Below are positions 46,301 through 58,082 of a stretch of DNA of 64,000 nt, in pieces. Where the stretch lies: assembly GCF_910592395.1 (NCBI RefSeq), contig NC_088316.1, forward strand, positions 16,740,001-16,804,000. Direction: 5' to 3'. The position numbers and the translations under genes are program-made. The DNA comes from Lineus longissimus (taxonomy: Eukaryota; Nemertea; Pilidiophora; Heteronemertea; Lineidae). The notes under the pieces were generated by a model. That model saw only the letters and a list, made by a program, of their open reading frames with translations, did no database searches and had not been told where the DNA came from. Position 1 is the stretch's first letter, and every line of letters starts with the position of its first letter.

Positions 46301-48208
46301 ACGCAACAGGGTCGTATCAACGGCTTCAATGCTCCCTTCATGGGTCTCGACTCCCGCAGCTCACGACAGTTCCCTAAGGGAAAGATGGGTAAGACTTCCA
46401 CAAGCTAGTTAAACTCTGTTGCTTAATGATCGTGTTCAGTGGCTACTGCCTGAAGCCGAGACCCGCTGCTTTTAAGAAGAGTTTCAATGGTCCTGTTTCA
46501 ATCAACTGTTGAGCAAATAGAGTTCCATTTCAATTCTTACACCTCTCCAGGCAGTGATGCAATCATGCCATCACAAGTCTATATAACCCAAGCAGAACAG
46601 GGCCATAACAATAGTGACATTAATTATTCATCGTCCATTTTCTTCAGCTGCAAACCGAGCTGCCCAGGCTGCCACAAATCTGCTCCCAGAGTGTATCATC
46701 TGGAACTACATCATCCAGCTGACGTCTGCCCTTCGTACCATCCACGCTGCTGGCCTCGCATGCCGTGTCATGGACCCTACCAAAATACTCTTGACAAGTC
46801 GGTCGAGGTAGGTCCATCAAGTGTTTTGTCATCAATACTAATATTATAAATCCCAGACCGAATGATGTTCTGCCATAAGGCCTCGAATGATCAGGGAAAC
46901 AAAGCACCAGGCCATAGGTGGTTTCAACTGTCATCTTTTGCAAATACCCTGTTGTTATGAACCTGTTTCTCCTTCACAGGCTTTGGTTGAATTGCGTGGG
47001 TATATTTGATGTCCTCGGCTTCGACTCGACGCAGAGCACCCCTCTTGCCATGATGCCGCACTATCAGCAGGAAGACATGGTGTCGTTAGGGAAGGTGGTG
47101 CTGGCGCTGGCGTGTAACTCGGTGTTTGCAATCCAGCGAGATCATATCCAGTCGTCGATGGAACTCGTCGCAAGAAATTATTCCACGGATCTTAAAAACC
47201 TCATACTGTAGGTATACCATGAACTAACACCCACATATCCTACTTTTAAAGGTCTAATAGTAGAGTTTTTAGACGCAGTTTCCAACCAGGTCTGGTTTAA
47301 GGCATTGTCAGCTTGAAGTAGTGGGTACTGAAAATTGTTTGGTCTTGTTGTGTTAACTGACTTTACCTTGAGCACTGCGAATGAATAAACTCACCTCCAT
47401 TTGTAATCTTATGATTCAGTATAATTCATTCCAGCTACTTGTTGACGAACCATAACCGTGTACGGAGTGTGAATGACATCATGCCAATGGTGGGTGCGAG
47501 GTTTTATACTCAGCTGGAGGCCAGCCAGTTAATGAACGACGTCTTGGAAAATGAACTGTCAAAGGTAAGAGCTGGAAGCTGTATTGCATTTAAGGTTGTG
47601 CTTATCAATGGGATTGGGCGCTGCTCAATTGCTATAATTCTCTATCTTCATACACCTGTGATTACTTCAAGAACTCTGTAGGAGAACTTTATCCATCTCC
47701 CTTGCATTCCAGGAGGTGGAAAACAGTCGCCTGTTCCGCTTGGTCTGTAAGCTTGGCACGGTGAACGACCGGCCTGAGTTCCACATGGATCCGGCATGGA
47801 GTGAGACGGGTGACCGGTACCTGTTGAAGTTGTATCGCGACTATCTGTTCCACCAAGTTGACGAAAACGGTGCTCCTTGGATTGATATGGCCCATGTGGT
47901 TCAGTCACTCAATAAGGTCAGTTTATTTTACACTCGTCAACAGAATCTAATGAGCAAATTTGCCAAATTTTAGTTCACTTATGGTAAACAGGCAGTTTAA
48001 AAAACTATCTTGATGACAATTTTTTAATTTTGCTCTTTTCCAGCTTGATGCGGGCACCCCTGAACGACTGTGCCTCACATCACGTGACCATCAAACTGTG
48101 TTATTGGTGTCATACGCCGATCTCAAGCAGAGCTTTGAAGCGGCCTACAGCGAAATTATTCAAGCTAGTCAGATAGCGGAGCAGCAGAGCGTTGGCACGC
48201 TAGCGTAA
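40338..48208 (+). CDS. PAN3: PAN3, regulatory subunit of the PAN2-PAN3 poly(A) nuclease
   Basis: Fifteen exons: 40338-40515, 41202-41302, 41888-42592, 42856-42979, 44548-44693, 44958-45023, 45278-45440, 45615-45773, 45991-46107, 46242-46388, 46648-46807, 46980-47207, 47435-47564, 47713-47916, 48044-48208. All phases match, giving 930 aa. PAN3 is known to recruit the PAN2 exonuclease to poly(A)-binding protein and start cytoplasmic mRNA deadenylation. Residues 14-33 are a CCCH zinc finger (CRYFFNSGTCFYGDECQFLH). The large third exon adds a tandem repeat. A PAM2 motif (VNPGASEFIP) follows in exon 4. Then come a Ser/Pro/Asn-rich linker, a pseudokinase domain (FGYPTTCYKA, YCLRRIHG, IVQLREVF, IVFVYDFHAG), a helical region (NDVLENELSKEVENSRLFRLVCKLG split between exons 13 and 14) and the C-terminal knob (PWIDMAHVVQSLNKLD, VSYADLKQSFE). 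The start codon has A at -3. The gene appears intact. Confidence 0.96.
40765..40884. mobile_element. Small inverted-repeat element in PAN3 intron 1
   Basis: Sixteen-bp perfect inverted ends, TTTAGAATCCCCGATC and GATCGGGGATTCTAAA, enclose about 90 bp. Part of the same sequence (CCC-x-GATCG, AAATGA, ACGTAGT, GATGACCTTTTTT) recurs in diverged form at about 40901-40985, so the element is either nested in a local duplication or two related elements lie side by side. No coding capacity. Confidence 0.55.
41924..42520 (+). repeat. About 15 tandem YSDNPKFA-like repeats within PAN3 exon 3
   Basis: In the PAN3 frame, units of roughly 9-15 residues share the pattern Y-S-D/E-N-P/A-K-F/Y-A, for example TYSDNPKFA, TYSGDNAKYA, SYGENPKYA, VYSDNPKLG, SYAENPKFA and PYSDNPKLF. 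At the DNA level the first units are nearly identical (ACATACAGTGGGGACAA), showing recent expansion, while later units are diverged. The region is low in hydrophobic residues and likely disordered, with regularly spaced aromatics. It lies between the zinc finger and the PAM2 motif. Confidence 0.9.
42856..42900 (+). other. PAM2 motif of PAN3 (PABP-binding)
   Basis: The start of exon 4 encodes GVNPGASEFIPKS, which matches the PAM2 pattern (Asn-Pro, Ala/Ser, Glu-Phe, x-Pro). PAM2 motifs bind the MLLE domain of cytoplasmic poly(A)-binding protein and are known to target PAN3 to mRNA tails. Confidence 0.85.
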
Positions 48209-48562
48209 CTGGTGATTTCGAAAAGTTGTCCTGTTTTGTGCGAGACTAATTAGAATGAGGTTTGATGAGGAGATTAGTGTGAGAACGCTTTAGCTGCAAC
48301 CCAAAAATAACTCGTGATGCTATTAGAACTTGCACCAATGTTCATCACAGGTTGGTGGGGGCATGGAGACAGCTTATTGCAAGTATTCAACAAGTGCAAT
48401 AGATAGGTGGGTTTGAGTATGGTACAAATATCTGGTAGACAAAAGAATGAATCAGTTGTAAGGTCGATGGATACCAATATAATAGATGGTTGATGGCGTT
48501 GCCAGTTCTATATAAAGGTCTCACGCTAGTCTCATTCTTAATTTCATTCTTTGTAGTTTGTC

Positions 48563-48568
48563 AATAAA
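48563..48568 (+). terminator. Proximal poly(A) signal candidate of PAN3
   Basis: Consensus AATAAA about 355 bp after the PAN3 stop codon, first on this strand that I see. A second candidate lies at 53781-53786. Confidence 0.4.
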
Positions 48569-50360
48569 TTGCAGCAACTTTTAAATATCCAGTTCTTTAC
48601 TCAAACATTATCAAACATTGACTTATACAGGCTTTGAATCATTGCCTTGTTTTATCAGTTAGCTCATACTGCCAAAACGCAACCCGTTTCTCAAGAGTGG
48701 TTGGTCGCTAGACTTTGATTGTTCATGTAAATGAGATGGTCCATTTTTGAAGAATGGGGATATGAGGCATGTAGGTCTAGCTTGTGATAAATGCTGGATA
48801 CGCAGTCACTTCTCATTAAATGATATATAGGACTTGTACATGGATTTATATTATTGCATACTATTGAATTGTCGATGTTATAAGTGACCGTATATGTTTT
48901 TATACACACATGGAAATTACTGAGAAAAGATTGTTTTTTTCTCAGTTACTGAGAAAACATTATTTGTTTATTGTAATAATGTACTATTTTTCTCTAATCT
49001 GTTTTGAAATTTTCATAAATAGATTTATTATAAAAAAATTCGAAACAAGAATCATGACACTGCTGCAGTGATGCCGGTCAAAGGTCAAGGTTGCCTGTTG
49101 TCAGGGCTATCATGAATAATCAGCTGAGTTTTTGGTGATGAATCGTTTCTCTTTGAATTTCATAAAAGTTTATCTAAGACATGCGATGTAACGGCCCTCC
49201 TTTACAGAGATGGACCTACATGTATTCATCTAATTACACCTGACAAAAATTGGTTGTTTTCATGGTGGTGAAAATGTCACCAATTTGACTCGACTGTGGT
49301 CGTTGCCTGCATGAATACTGAACTATTTATGAAATACCATGAAGAGAAAAAGTTCTCTAGCGCAAGGGCTGGTAAATTTAAGACGAGGTTGTAGCAGCAG
49401 TTGTGCAGAACAGTGTGGTATCATTGCATTTAAACAGCTGCTGGCGTTGTCGGTGTGAAGCTGGCGATTCGTGCAACGTTTTCTCGCCTGGTAGAGTTTT
49501 AAAATGTCCACTGCTTTTCTGGTTTGTTCAGCCTGGCCAAAATATCTGGTTCCACAAGACCTCTTGGTCGGAATCACCTTCATAAGACTGAGAATTTTGC
49601 TGTATTTCCTCCATGGTTTTGGATTGGGAGAGGTAAAGATTGACAAGGGCTCAAGTGTGGAGATGCATCACTAAGATGTCTTTGGCTTTACGTGCAAATT
49701 TGTACCGTGAGTTGACTAGCCAGCGTTGTATCTTTGGAATGTCACTACACCAAACGGAACCAGCAGCACCCGTTGTTTTATGTGAAATAGTGAAAAAGGT
49801 GGTTACTGTGTTATGTAAGAGGGGGTTTGACCATGACGTGTGTCCAATTGAGGACACTCTAAACAAAACAGACATTCCCATGCCAGTAGGCTGTAAGGGA
49901 GTGGGGCTTTTTTATCCGGGAAAATGAGTGAGTTTAAAGTGAATGTGACCCAAATGAAGTTACTGGGATCAGATTGTCTTATGGAATTCTTTAGAGAATT
50001 GCCGATGAATGTATGGAATTTTCCAGAGAAATACATTAGTTTTCCATATCAATGCACTTGAATTTGTAGAGAATTCCACATGAAGACAATTTTGATGGAT
50101 ATGAATTTCTGCTCAGTTGGGTTGAAATGGACACAGTTACAATGATCATGTTTGTCTAGTCTCCCTGCAACGTTTACCTCGAGGGGAGTCAATCAGGGAA
50201 ATACAAGACACCATCAAACTGCACCGCGCAGTTTGTAATATTTTTTTACTGTAATTTTTGTATGCATGAAATTATTTTGAATTATTGAAAATTTAAGTGT
50301 TTGACACACTGACCCGGGCTTACATGGAATTCATGTTGTCACTTGTCAGGGTTTGTGAGT

Positions 50361-50498
50361 CACGTGTCCAATGTCATGAGTATGTACCCGTAGTTAATTG
50401 ACTTCAGCTTGAAATCATGACACGAGTGTCACCTATGTAACCTACTCTTTGGAAATGACTTGTTCTTCGTGTCACGTGTGGTAGTATAGTGACACGTG
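50361..50498. promoter_or_regulatory. Cluster of three CACGTG E-boxes
   Basis: CACGTG occurs at 50361, 50473 and 50493. The last two form a 9-bp inverted pair (TGTCACGTG / CACGTGACA). CACGTG is bound by bHLH factors such as MYC/MAX, USF, MITF/TFE and CLOCK partners. Location downstream of PAN3 and away from a known start site makes function uncertain. Confidence 0.25.
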
Positions 50499-52366
50499 AC
50501 ATGTGTACTCTATGTAAACCTGGCCTTGGCAGTGTATTCGTTGAAAATTTTATTTTCTGAAATTCCGTACAAATTCCATAGCATTTGTGGGTTGAAAATT
50601 ATACCAGTATTTGAAGTGGGACAGAACTGAAACAGGTGTGGGGAGGGTTAAACGATAGTAAAAAAATGACACTTTGCCTTACCATTAAACTTAGATTATG
50701 GACAGGAGGCTTTTGGCTCAAGATTTGTTCAACCAATTGTATGGTCTGATCAGACATGGACGCATATACGTAGTATTTTTCATATTGAAAATTACAACCT
50801 TCCAAGATTTAAAATCATTTTATTGCTTAATATAGACCGCCATTTTTGATAGTCAGTTTGTATAAAATTGAAAGTTTTGTGGGTTGATTCTTCATCCAGT
50901 TGCAGGAAGTTTTAGCAAAGTTCTCTGCGGGTGTGTTGCCAACTTTTCAAACATTTTCTTGTGATCTGAACTGGTAAGATCTGCTGGCAAAAATGGGTGT
51001 ATTTGGAAGCCAGATATTAGATAAAAGTTAACGTATTAGAGACTGCTTATTTTGATAACCAGTTGAAAAATGTTGAGATTTTCTTCAGAGAACTTCAAAC
51101 ACTGGCTCTGTGCTGATTAGGTCCTTAGAAAACTGGTACTCAACAAGCAACTGGGTTGACATGGCCATTTATAGTACCCCTTTATACATGTACTCTGACC
51201 ACCAGAACTTGTCTTTTGGCTATATAACTATAAAACGTGTCTTATTGGGTTGTTAACAATGCTTTGGGATTTCTGTGCAGTCATTGGGCACTTTAATAGC
51301 TTGAGGCCTAAAAAGTGTTGATTTGGTTTACTACGTAACTTGTTTTTACCTAACTGTTGATGCAACGCGCCACGCAAATGAGAAATTGTTGTCACTGCCA
51401 CCTGCGATCGAATCATGATCACATCCGACAAAATATCGCTCGTTTGCGTGGCACTTGAACAGTTACTGCAAACTGGTACTGCTTCTTGCATTTTAAACGT
51501 ATTACATGCGTATGCTCAATTCAGTGAACAGGGTTGCTGTGTTGTAAACCCATTAAGTTATACATATTGGATATTTAAGAAAACAGTGTTCATAGTCTTG
51601 GTAAAATGATCTAACCATGACATCATCTATTAACAAAGTCAACTTCACCTGGTAATAATGTAACCGGTAACCCACCCACCCCCACCCTATAGATTTCTTA
51701 GTTGACCAAAACTGTGTCCCACTATAAAAACCATCACTTTTTAAGGCCTTATATATCTGATTCAACTGTCTATTTATCATGCATTTACGCAATTATTAAT
51801 TGATATTATCATTAATTAATGGTGGCATATTGTCATTTTGTGCTACATGTATATTGTCGAAAGTGGATATTTTAACAATATTTTCAAAATGTTTATTTGA
51901 TAAAATAGGTTGTGTCAAATGAAATTTGCATTGAACAGTTTGTCCAAAAAAGTGTGTCAGTGATGCTAAACATGGAAGTTGTTGGCACTAAGGATCAATG
52001 ACATCCCCCCCCCCCAACACCTGACTTCAATCATATCATGCCCTTTCAGAAGCCATGGTCAAAGACACACCTGCATTCAGGGGATTACCTATTTCATTTT
52101 ATGACACTTCTTTGGGACACACTGTAAAGATTGATCGTTTTGCTTTCTGAAATGATTGGTGACTTCAACGCTTTTGTCCAAGTCAAGAAAAAGAAAGTGT
52201 CAATGAACAATATTTGTGTCGAAGTGTATCTGCAGCTCAATTTAAAGTTCAGGCAACTAAAGCAAACATATTGTCGGTCAAACACTAGGTTTGCAAGAAA
52301 AAGTCTGTTTTTATATCTTTTGGAAATTCGGGAGAAAAAATCTTCAAGTAATACTCATGTCTGTGC

Positions 52367-52555
52367 TTAAAGGTCTACGCCATTCAAATTAGAAATTAGA
52401 AATTGAATTTGAGATTTTTTGATTATGAAATGTGTGTAGAAATTATAGATACTCTGTGTTGGTAAATTTTCTGGTTACTGAACTGCGACAATGTTCATTC
52501 CTGTTCACTTGTGGCACAGACGAAGACAATTTTCTTTAACGGCGTAGGCCTTTAA
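52367..52555. mobile_element. MITE with TTAA target sites
   Basis: The sequence TTAAAGGTCTACGCC at the left and GGCGTAGGCCTTTAA at the right are inverted repeats with one mismatch, enclosing about 160 bp of AT-rich non-coding DNA. TTAA at both edges fits the four-base target duplication of piggyBac-type elements, though the tips do not match the usual piggyBac ends. It is a non-autonomous element by size. Confidence 0.65.
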
Positions 52556-53780
52556 GACTTTCGACCACATTCTCGAGAACAGTTTCAGTACAGTTCAGCT
52601 CTGTTTTAAATGGTGCCATCCATAGGGAATAAAATCAAAAAAATCTGTAAGAATTTCCAAACATACCGGTATTCATATTCTGCTTGTGTGTCATATCAAA
52701 AATGTGTATGGCTCGCTTATATATTTTTGGTAATATTGATCTGAACCCCCATATCCTCAGTGTGGAATGAGGGGTCCTTGTCCCTTCTTCTAATGCACAA
52801 AAAAAACCTTCGGAGATATTTTGTGGGCTGACGATTAACGAGTTCTATGTCCACTTGAAAGAAATGATATTAAGAAGAACTTCACCTTGATATTATCATT
52901 CATGAGTTGTGAACTGAAGGCATATGGTCCGATGTCCAAATCAAACGACCGTGCAATTTACCAACGTCTTTGTCCGATGTGGAGATGTGCCAAGTTAATC
53001 TTCAGCCCACGATTTGTTGGCCCTACTTGTCTAAAATGATAGTGAATGCTCACAAAAAAGGTTAGGATAACATGCTGAGGCAGCCTATGAGGGTATCCTA
53101 CTCAAATGGTGAGATTCTGTATGGTATGTTATTAGTGACCAAATTCCCTGTTTTTTTCTTTGAGTGTATACCTATTTGATTTTGAGTGGCAGTACAACAT
53201 TCCCTTCTCCTGCAGCTGCTGGCGAATTCATTTTGTCACTTCAACTCTTTTTATACCAGGGGTATCCAAGAAACACTCATGATTTAAGTAGGTTGTAGCT
53301 ATCAGACACCCTATTGGGCTGGGAGTCTGTAAAGAGAGTGTTTGGGGTTAAACCCTGGCGCTGAATATGTTGAAGATAACACAGAATAGGCATGGTGTTT
53401 TCCTAATGGAATGTCAATTCCTTTCATTTTGTTTCAATTTATTCCTTTCAATGGAAGTGGTTGCCCTGCCTTGAATTATGATTTGGGCCAATTTTCTAAA
53501 AAAAAACCGTAGTCCCTTTAAAGTTTCAGAGGTCTTGAGGGTTTTTCTGTCCCCTCAGTGGTGACAGGCTAAAATTTCCTGCCATTATTTATTGCCTATC
53601 TACCCTTAGACTCTTAATTGGACCCATCCTTTTCATTAAAAGTGACCGGACCATTTGAGATTTAAGGGTGTTGGCGTGTTCAGTGCTGGTGATTTATACT
53701 TGAGGTATTCGTTGTAGAAGGAATATGCAAGAAGATGTAACTAATTGTAAAATGAGGCTTGTACAGAGTTATTTTTTAGA

Positions 53781-53786
53781 AATAAA
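53781..53786 (+). terminator. Distal poly(A) signal candidate
   Basis: AATAAA in a context (TTAGAAATAAAGCATTCC) followed about 20 bp later by TG- and T-rich sequence (GATGATGTTTTGTCTTCTTT), a typical cleavage context. It would end a long PAN3 transcript just before the satellite array. Confidence 0.35.
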
Positions 53787-53872
53787 GCATTCCTATTTAA
53801 GATGATGTTTTGTCTTCTTTGTCACATTTGTTCCAAGTTTCGGCAGCAGTAAGCAACTGTACCACGTCCAAT

Positions 53873-56800
53873 TTGGTCTGGTTGTGACTGCCTCATCTGT
53901 CTCACTCCATGTATGTTCGCAACATGATGAGACAGCCACAATCAGACCGAATCAAACCTGGCAGCTCCAACATTGTCTTGCCAGCACAGTGAAAGAGCTG
54001 AGACAGTCACAACCAGACCAAATCAAACCTGGCAGCTCCAGTCTTGCCAGCACAGTGAAAGAGCTGAGACAGTCACAATCAGACTCGAATCAAACCTGGC
54101 AGCTCCAGTCTTGCCAGCACAGTGAAAGAGCTGAGACAGTCACAATCAGACTCGAATCAAACCTGGCAGCTCCAGTCTTGCCAACACAGTGAAAGAGCTG
54201 AGACAGTCACAATCAGACTCGAATCAAACCTGGCAGCTCCAGTCTTGCTAGCACAGTGAAAGAGATGAGACAGTCACAATCAGACTCGAATCAAACCTGG
54301 CAGCTCCAGTCTTGCCAGCACAGTGAAAGAGATGAGACAGTCACAATCAGACCGAATCAAACCTGGCGGCTCCAACGTCGTCTTGCCAGCACAATGAAAG
54401 AGATGAGACAGTCACAACCAGACTCGAATCAAACCTGGCAGCTCCAGTCTTACCAGCACAATGAAAGAGATGAGACAGTCACAACCAGACCGAATCAAGC
54501 CTGGCGGCTCCAGTCTTGCCAGCACAGTTAAAGAGATGAGACAGTCACAACCAGACCGAATCAAGCCTGGCGGCTCCAGTCTTGCCAACACAGTGAAAAA
54601 GATGAGACAGTCACAACTAGACCGAATCAAACCTAGCCGTCCAGTTTTGGCAGAACAGTGAATGAGATGAGACAGTCACAACCACATCGAATCGGGCAAG
54701 GCGAGGCACTTTCACCGTCTTGTACCACGTACCTACCATCAATACTTGGTTATGGGATTAAACACAGAAGAACACCTTGTTGCCCGCACTGAGATTTTGA
54801 TGAGACGGACACACCTGGCTGCTCCAAAGTCTTGCTAGCACAGTGAAAGAGTTAGACAGCCACAACCAGACCAAACGAAACCAGGCAGTCAAGTCTTGCC
54901 TGCACAGTGAAAGAGATGAGACAGCCACAACAAGACCAAATCCAACCTGGCAGCTCCAGTCTTGCCAGCCCATGGAAGAGACGAGCAGTTACAACCAGAC
55001 CGAATCAAGCCTGGCAGCTCCAACGTCTTGCCAGCCCATGGAAGGGATGATGGGACAGGCAAAACTAGACCGAATCAAACCTGGCCGTCCAGTTTTGTCA
55101 GAACAGTGAAAGAGATGAGAAGGTCACAACCACATCGAATCGGGCCAGGCACTTCAACAGCCTTGTACCACGTACCTATCATCAATATTTGGTTATGGGA
55201 TACAACACAGACTAACACTGTGTTGCCGGCACTGAGCTTGTGATGAGACGGACACACTTGGTTTCTCCAAAGTCACAACCAGACCGACCCAAACATGACC
55301 GTCCATTCTTGCTATGCAGCACAGTAGGAGAGATGAGACAGTCACAACTAGACCGAATCAAACCTGGCTGCTCCAAAGTCTTGAGAGCACAGTGAAAGAG
55401 CTGAGACAGTCACAACCAGACCGAACCAAACCTGGCCGTCTGACACAGCCGCCCAGTCTTACCAGCACAGTGAAAGAGATGAGACAGTCACAACTAGACC
55501 GAATCAAACCTGGCTGCTCCAAACTCTTGCCAGCACAGAGAAAGAGACGATAAATGCACAACCAGACCGAGTCCAATCAGGTAGATCCAACGTCTTGCCA
55601 GCCCCTTGAAAGAGATGGGACAGCCACAAACAGAGCGAATCCAACCTGGCAGCTCCAACGTCTTCCAGCCTGCGGAAGAGATGAGACAGCTGCAGGCAGA
55701 GCGAATCCAACATGGCAGCTCCAACGTCTTGTCAGCCCATGGAAAAGATGAGACAGTCACAAGCAGACCGAATCTAACCTGGCAACTCCAACGTCTCTCA
55801 GCCCGTGGAAGAGACGAGACGGCCACAACAAGACCGAATCCAGCCTGGTAGCTCCAGTCTTGCCAGCGCATGGAAGAGATGAGCAGTCACAACCAGACCG
55901 AGTCCAACCTGGTAGCTCCAGTATTGCCAGCACAGTGACAGAGATGAGACAGTCATCCGTCTTGATTTGGCAAGACAGTGGAGGTGATTGGCCCGATTCA
56001 GTCTGGTTGGACTGTCTTGTCTCGCGCACCATGTCGGCAAGGCAGTGGCCTTGGCTCAGGTACCATTCTGTGTGATTGTGACTGTCTCATCGATCTCACC
56101 GTGTGGTGTTGGCAACATAATGAAAGTGCCAGGGCCCATTTGGCCTATCTGTGTCGGTCGCATATCCCTCACAATGCTGGCAACATGGTGGGACAGCGAG
56201 GCCCGATTTTGTCTCATCCCTACCGATCAGAAAGGGTTTTGGGGGAACAACATCCCTCAGTCTGTCTGTGACTGTCTCATCGCTTTCACTGTGCTGGAAA
56301 GACTGGAGCTGAAGGTTTGATTCGAGTCTGATTGTGACTGTCTCAGCTCTTTCACTGTGATGGCAAGACATAAGCTGCCAGGTTTCATTCGGTCTGGTTG
56401 TGACTGTCTCATCTCTTTCACTTTACTGGCAAGACGTTGGAGCTGCCAGGTTTGATTCAGTCGTCTGGTTGTGGCTGTCTCATCTCTTTCACTGTGCTGG
56501 CAATACGTTGGAGCTGCCAGATCGGATTCTGTCTAGTTGTGGCTGTCTGATCTCTTCCATTGGCTGGCAAGACTGGAGCTGCCAGGTTTGATTTCGTCTG
56601 GTTGTGACTGTCTCATCTCTTTCACTGTGCTGGCAAGACTGGAGCTGAAGGTTTGATTTGAGTCTGATTGTGACTGTCTCAGTTATTTCACTGTGATGGC
56701 AAGACGTTGGAGCTTCCAGGTTTGATTCGGTCTAGCTGTGACTGTCTCATCTCTTTCACTGTGCTGGCAAGACTGGAGCTGAAGGTTTGATTAGTCTGAT

Positions 56801-57600
56801 TGTGACTGTCTCAGCTATTTCACTGTGATGGCAAGACTAGAGCTGCCAGGTTTGATTCGGTCTAGTTGTGGCTGTCTCATCTCTTTTACTGTGCTGGCAA
56901 GACTGGAGCTGAAGGTTTTTGAATTGAGTTTGATTGTGACTGTCTCAGCTCTTTCACTGTGATGGAAAGACTGGAGCTGCCAGGTTTGATTTGTTCTGGT
57001 TGTGACTGTCTCATCTCTTTCACTGTGCTGGCAAGACTGGAGCTGCCAGGTTTGATTTGGTCTGGTTGTGACTGTCTCAGCTCTTTCACTGTGCTGGCAA
57101 GACTGGAGCTGCCAGGTTTGATTCGAGTCTGATTGTGACTGTCTCATCTCTTTCACTTTGCTTGTAAGACTGGAGCTGCAGGTTTGATTCGAGTCTGATT
57201 GTGACTGTCTCATCTCTTTCACTTTGCTTGTAAGACTGGAGCTGCAGGTTTGATTCGAGTCTGATTGTGACTGTCTCATCTCTTTCACTGTGCTTGTAAG
57301 ACTGGAGCTGCAGGTTTGATTCGAGTCTGATTGTGACTGTCTCAGCTATTTCACTGTGCTTGTAAGACTGGAGCTGCAGGTTTGATTCGAGTCTGATTGT
57401 GACTGTCTCATCTCTTTCACTGTGCTTGTAAGACTGGAGCTGCAGGTTTGATTCGAGTCTGATTGTGACTGTCTCAGCTCTTTCGCTGTGCTTGCAAGAC
57501 TGGTGTTGCCAGGTTTGATTAGAGTCTGGTTGCGACAGTCACTCCCTCTGTGCTGGGAAGACATAGCAGGTGCCAGGTTTGGTCTGGTTGTAACTGTCTT
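53873..57600. repeat. Large 67-bp satellite array with an orientation switch (inverted repeat)
   Basis: The unit reads CAGCACAGTGAAAGAGATGA, GACAGTCACAACCAGACCGA, ATCAAACCTGGCAGCTCCAG, TCTTGC. Spacing of GAGCTGAGAC at 54061, 54128 and 54195 gives a 67-bp period; 66-bp and shorter variants occur. From about 53925 to 55970 roughly 30 units run in one orientation. From about 56070 to 57590 roughly 20 units run in the opposite orientation (CAGGTTTGATTCGGTCTGGT, TGTGACTGTCTCATCTC). A single reversed half-unit starts the array at 53873. A higher-order block with TGTACCACGTACCTA at about 54720 and 55166 shows a segmental duplication of about 440 bp. Open frames across the array exist only because the unit has few stop codons. 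Confidence 0.96.
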
Positions 57601-57823
57601 ATTCGAATGCATAGCCACAACCACCCAGTAGAATAGTGAAGACAATGCAAAGAAAAGCAAAGACACAACCAACCGGCATCCAATGCAGTCACAACCAACC
57701 ATCAGAATACAGTGAAGACGTCATTCGGCCTACTGACCATCACTGCTTTGAGCCCTTTGATACAATGGGGCCCTTGTGCAAACAAGATCAAAAGCAAATG
57801 GTACATTTCAATAAAGGATAAAT

Positions 57824-57829
57824 TTTATT
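57824..57829 (-). terminator. Poly(A) signal candidate of the MBT/SAM gene
   Basis: TTTATT on the plus strand, AATAAA on the minus strand. It lies next to a plus-strand AATAAA at 57810-57815, so the site could serve transcripts from both sides. Confidence 0.35.
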
Positions 57830-58082
57830 GCAGCCTGTCAAATCCTTGAACAACTGTCATTATCAAAAGCTGGTAAATCTTTTTACAAATATGATTAACT
57901 AATAAATGCTAGGGAGGAACTCATACATGTAGTTTCCATAAACAAAATGGACAGTCTGATGCATTCATCTTGACCGCCTTTCATTCCAAGAGAGGATTTT
58001 TAAGGACTGAATTTTTTGGCCAGACTTTTGTCCAAGTGGGCCAGAATTAGATGCATTAATGCTTTTCTATTCCGTCTCATTC

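Larger units (their letters stand above)
48209..53872 (+). other. Probable PAN3 3' UTR and downstream DNA
   Basis: About 5.7 kb with no recognisable gene on either strand. AATAAA at 48563-48568 would give a short 3' UTR of about 360 nt; AATAAA at 53781-53786, followed by a T/G-rich stretch, would give one of about 5.6 kb. The stretch contains three CACGTG E-boxes (50361, 50473, 50493), a poly-C run near 52005-52015 and a MITE at 52367-52555. Confidence 0.45.

Noticed and set aside
53884-55871. Long open frames with QSQPDRIKPGSSSLAS-type repeats across the satellite, on both strands
   Set aside because: They follow from a stop-poor 67-bp unit read in several frames; frames shift with unit length and no start context, splice sites or domain support a protein.
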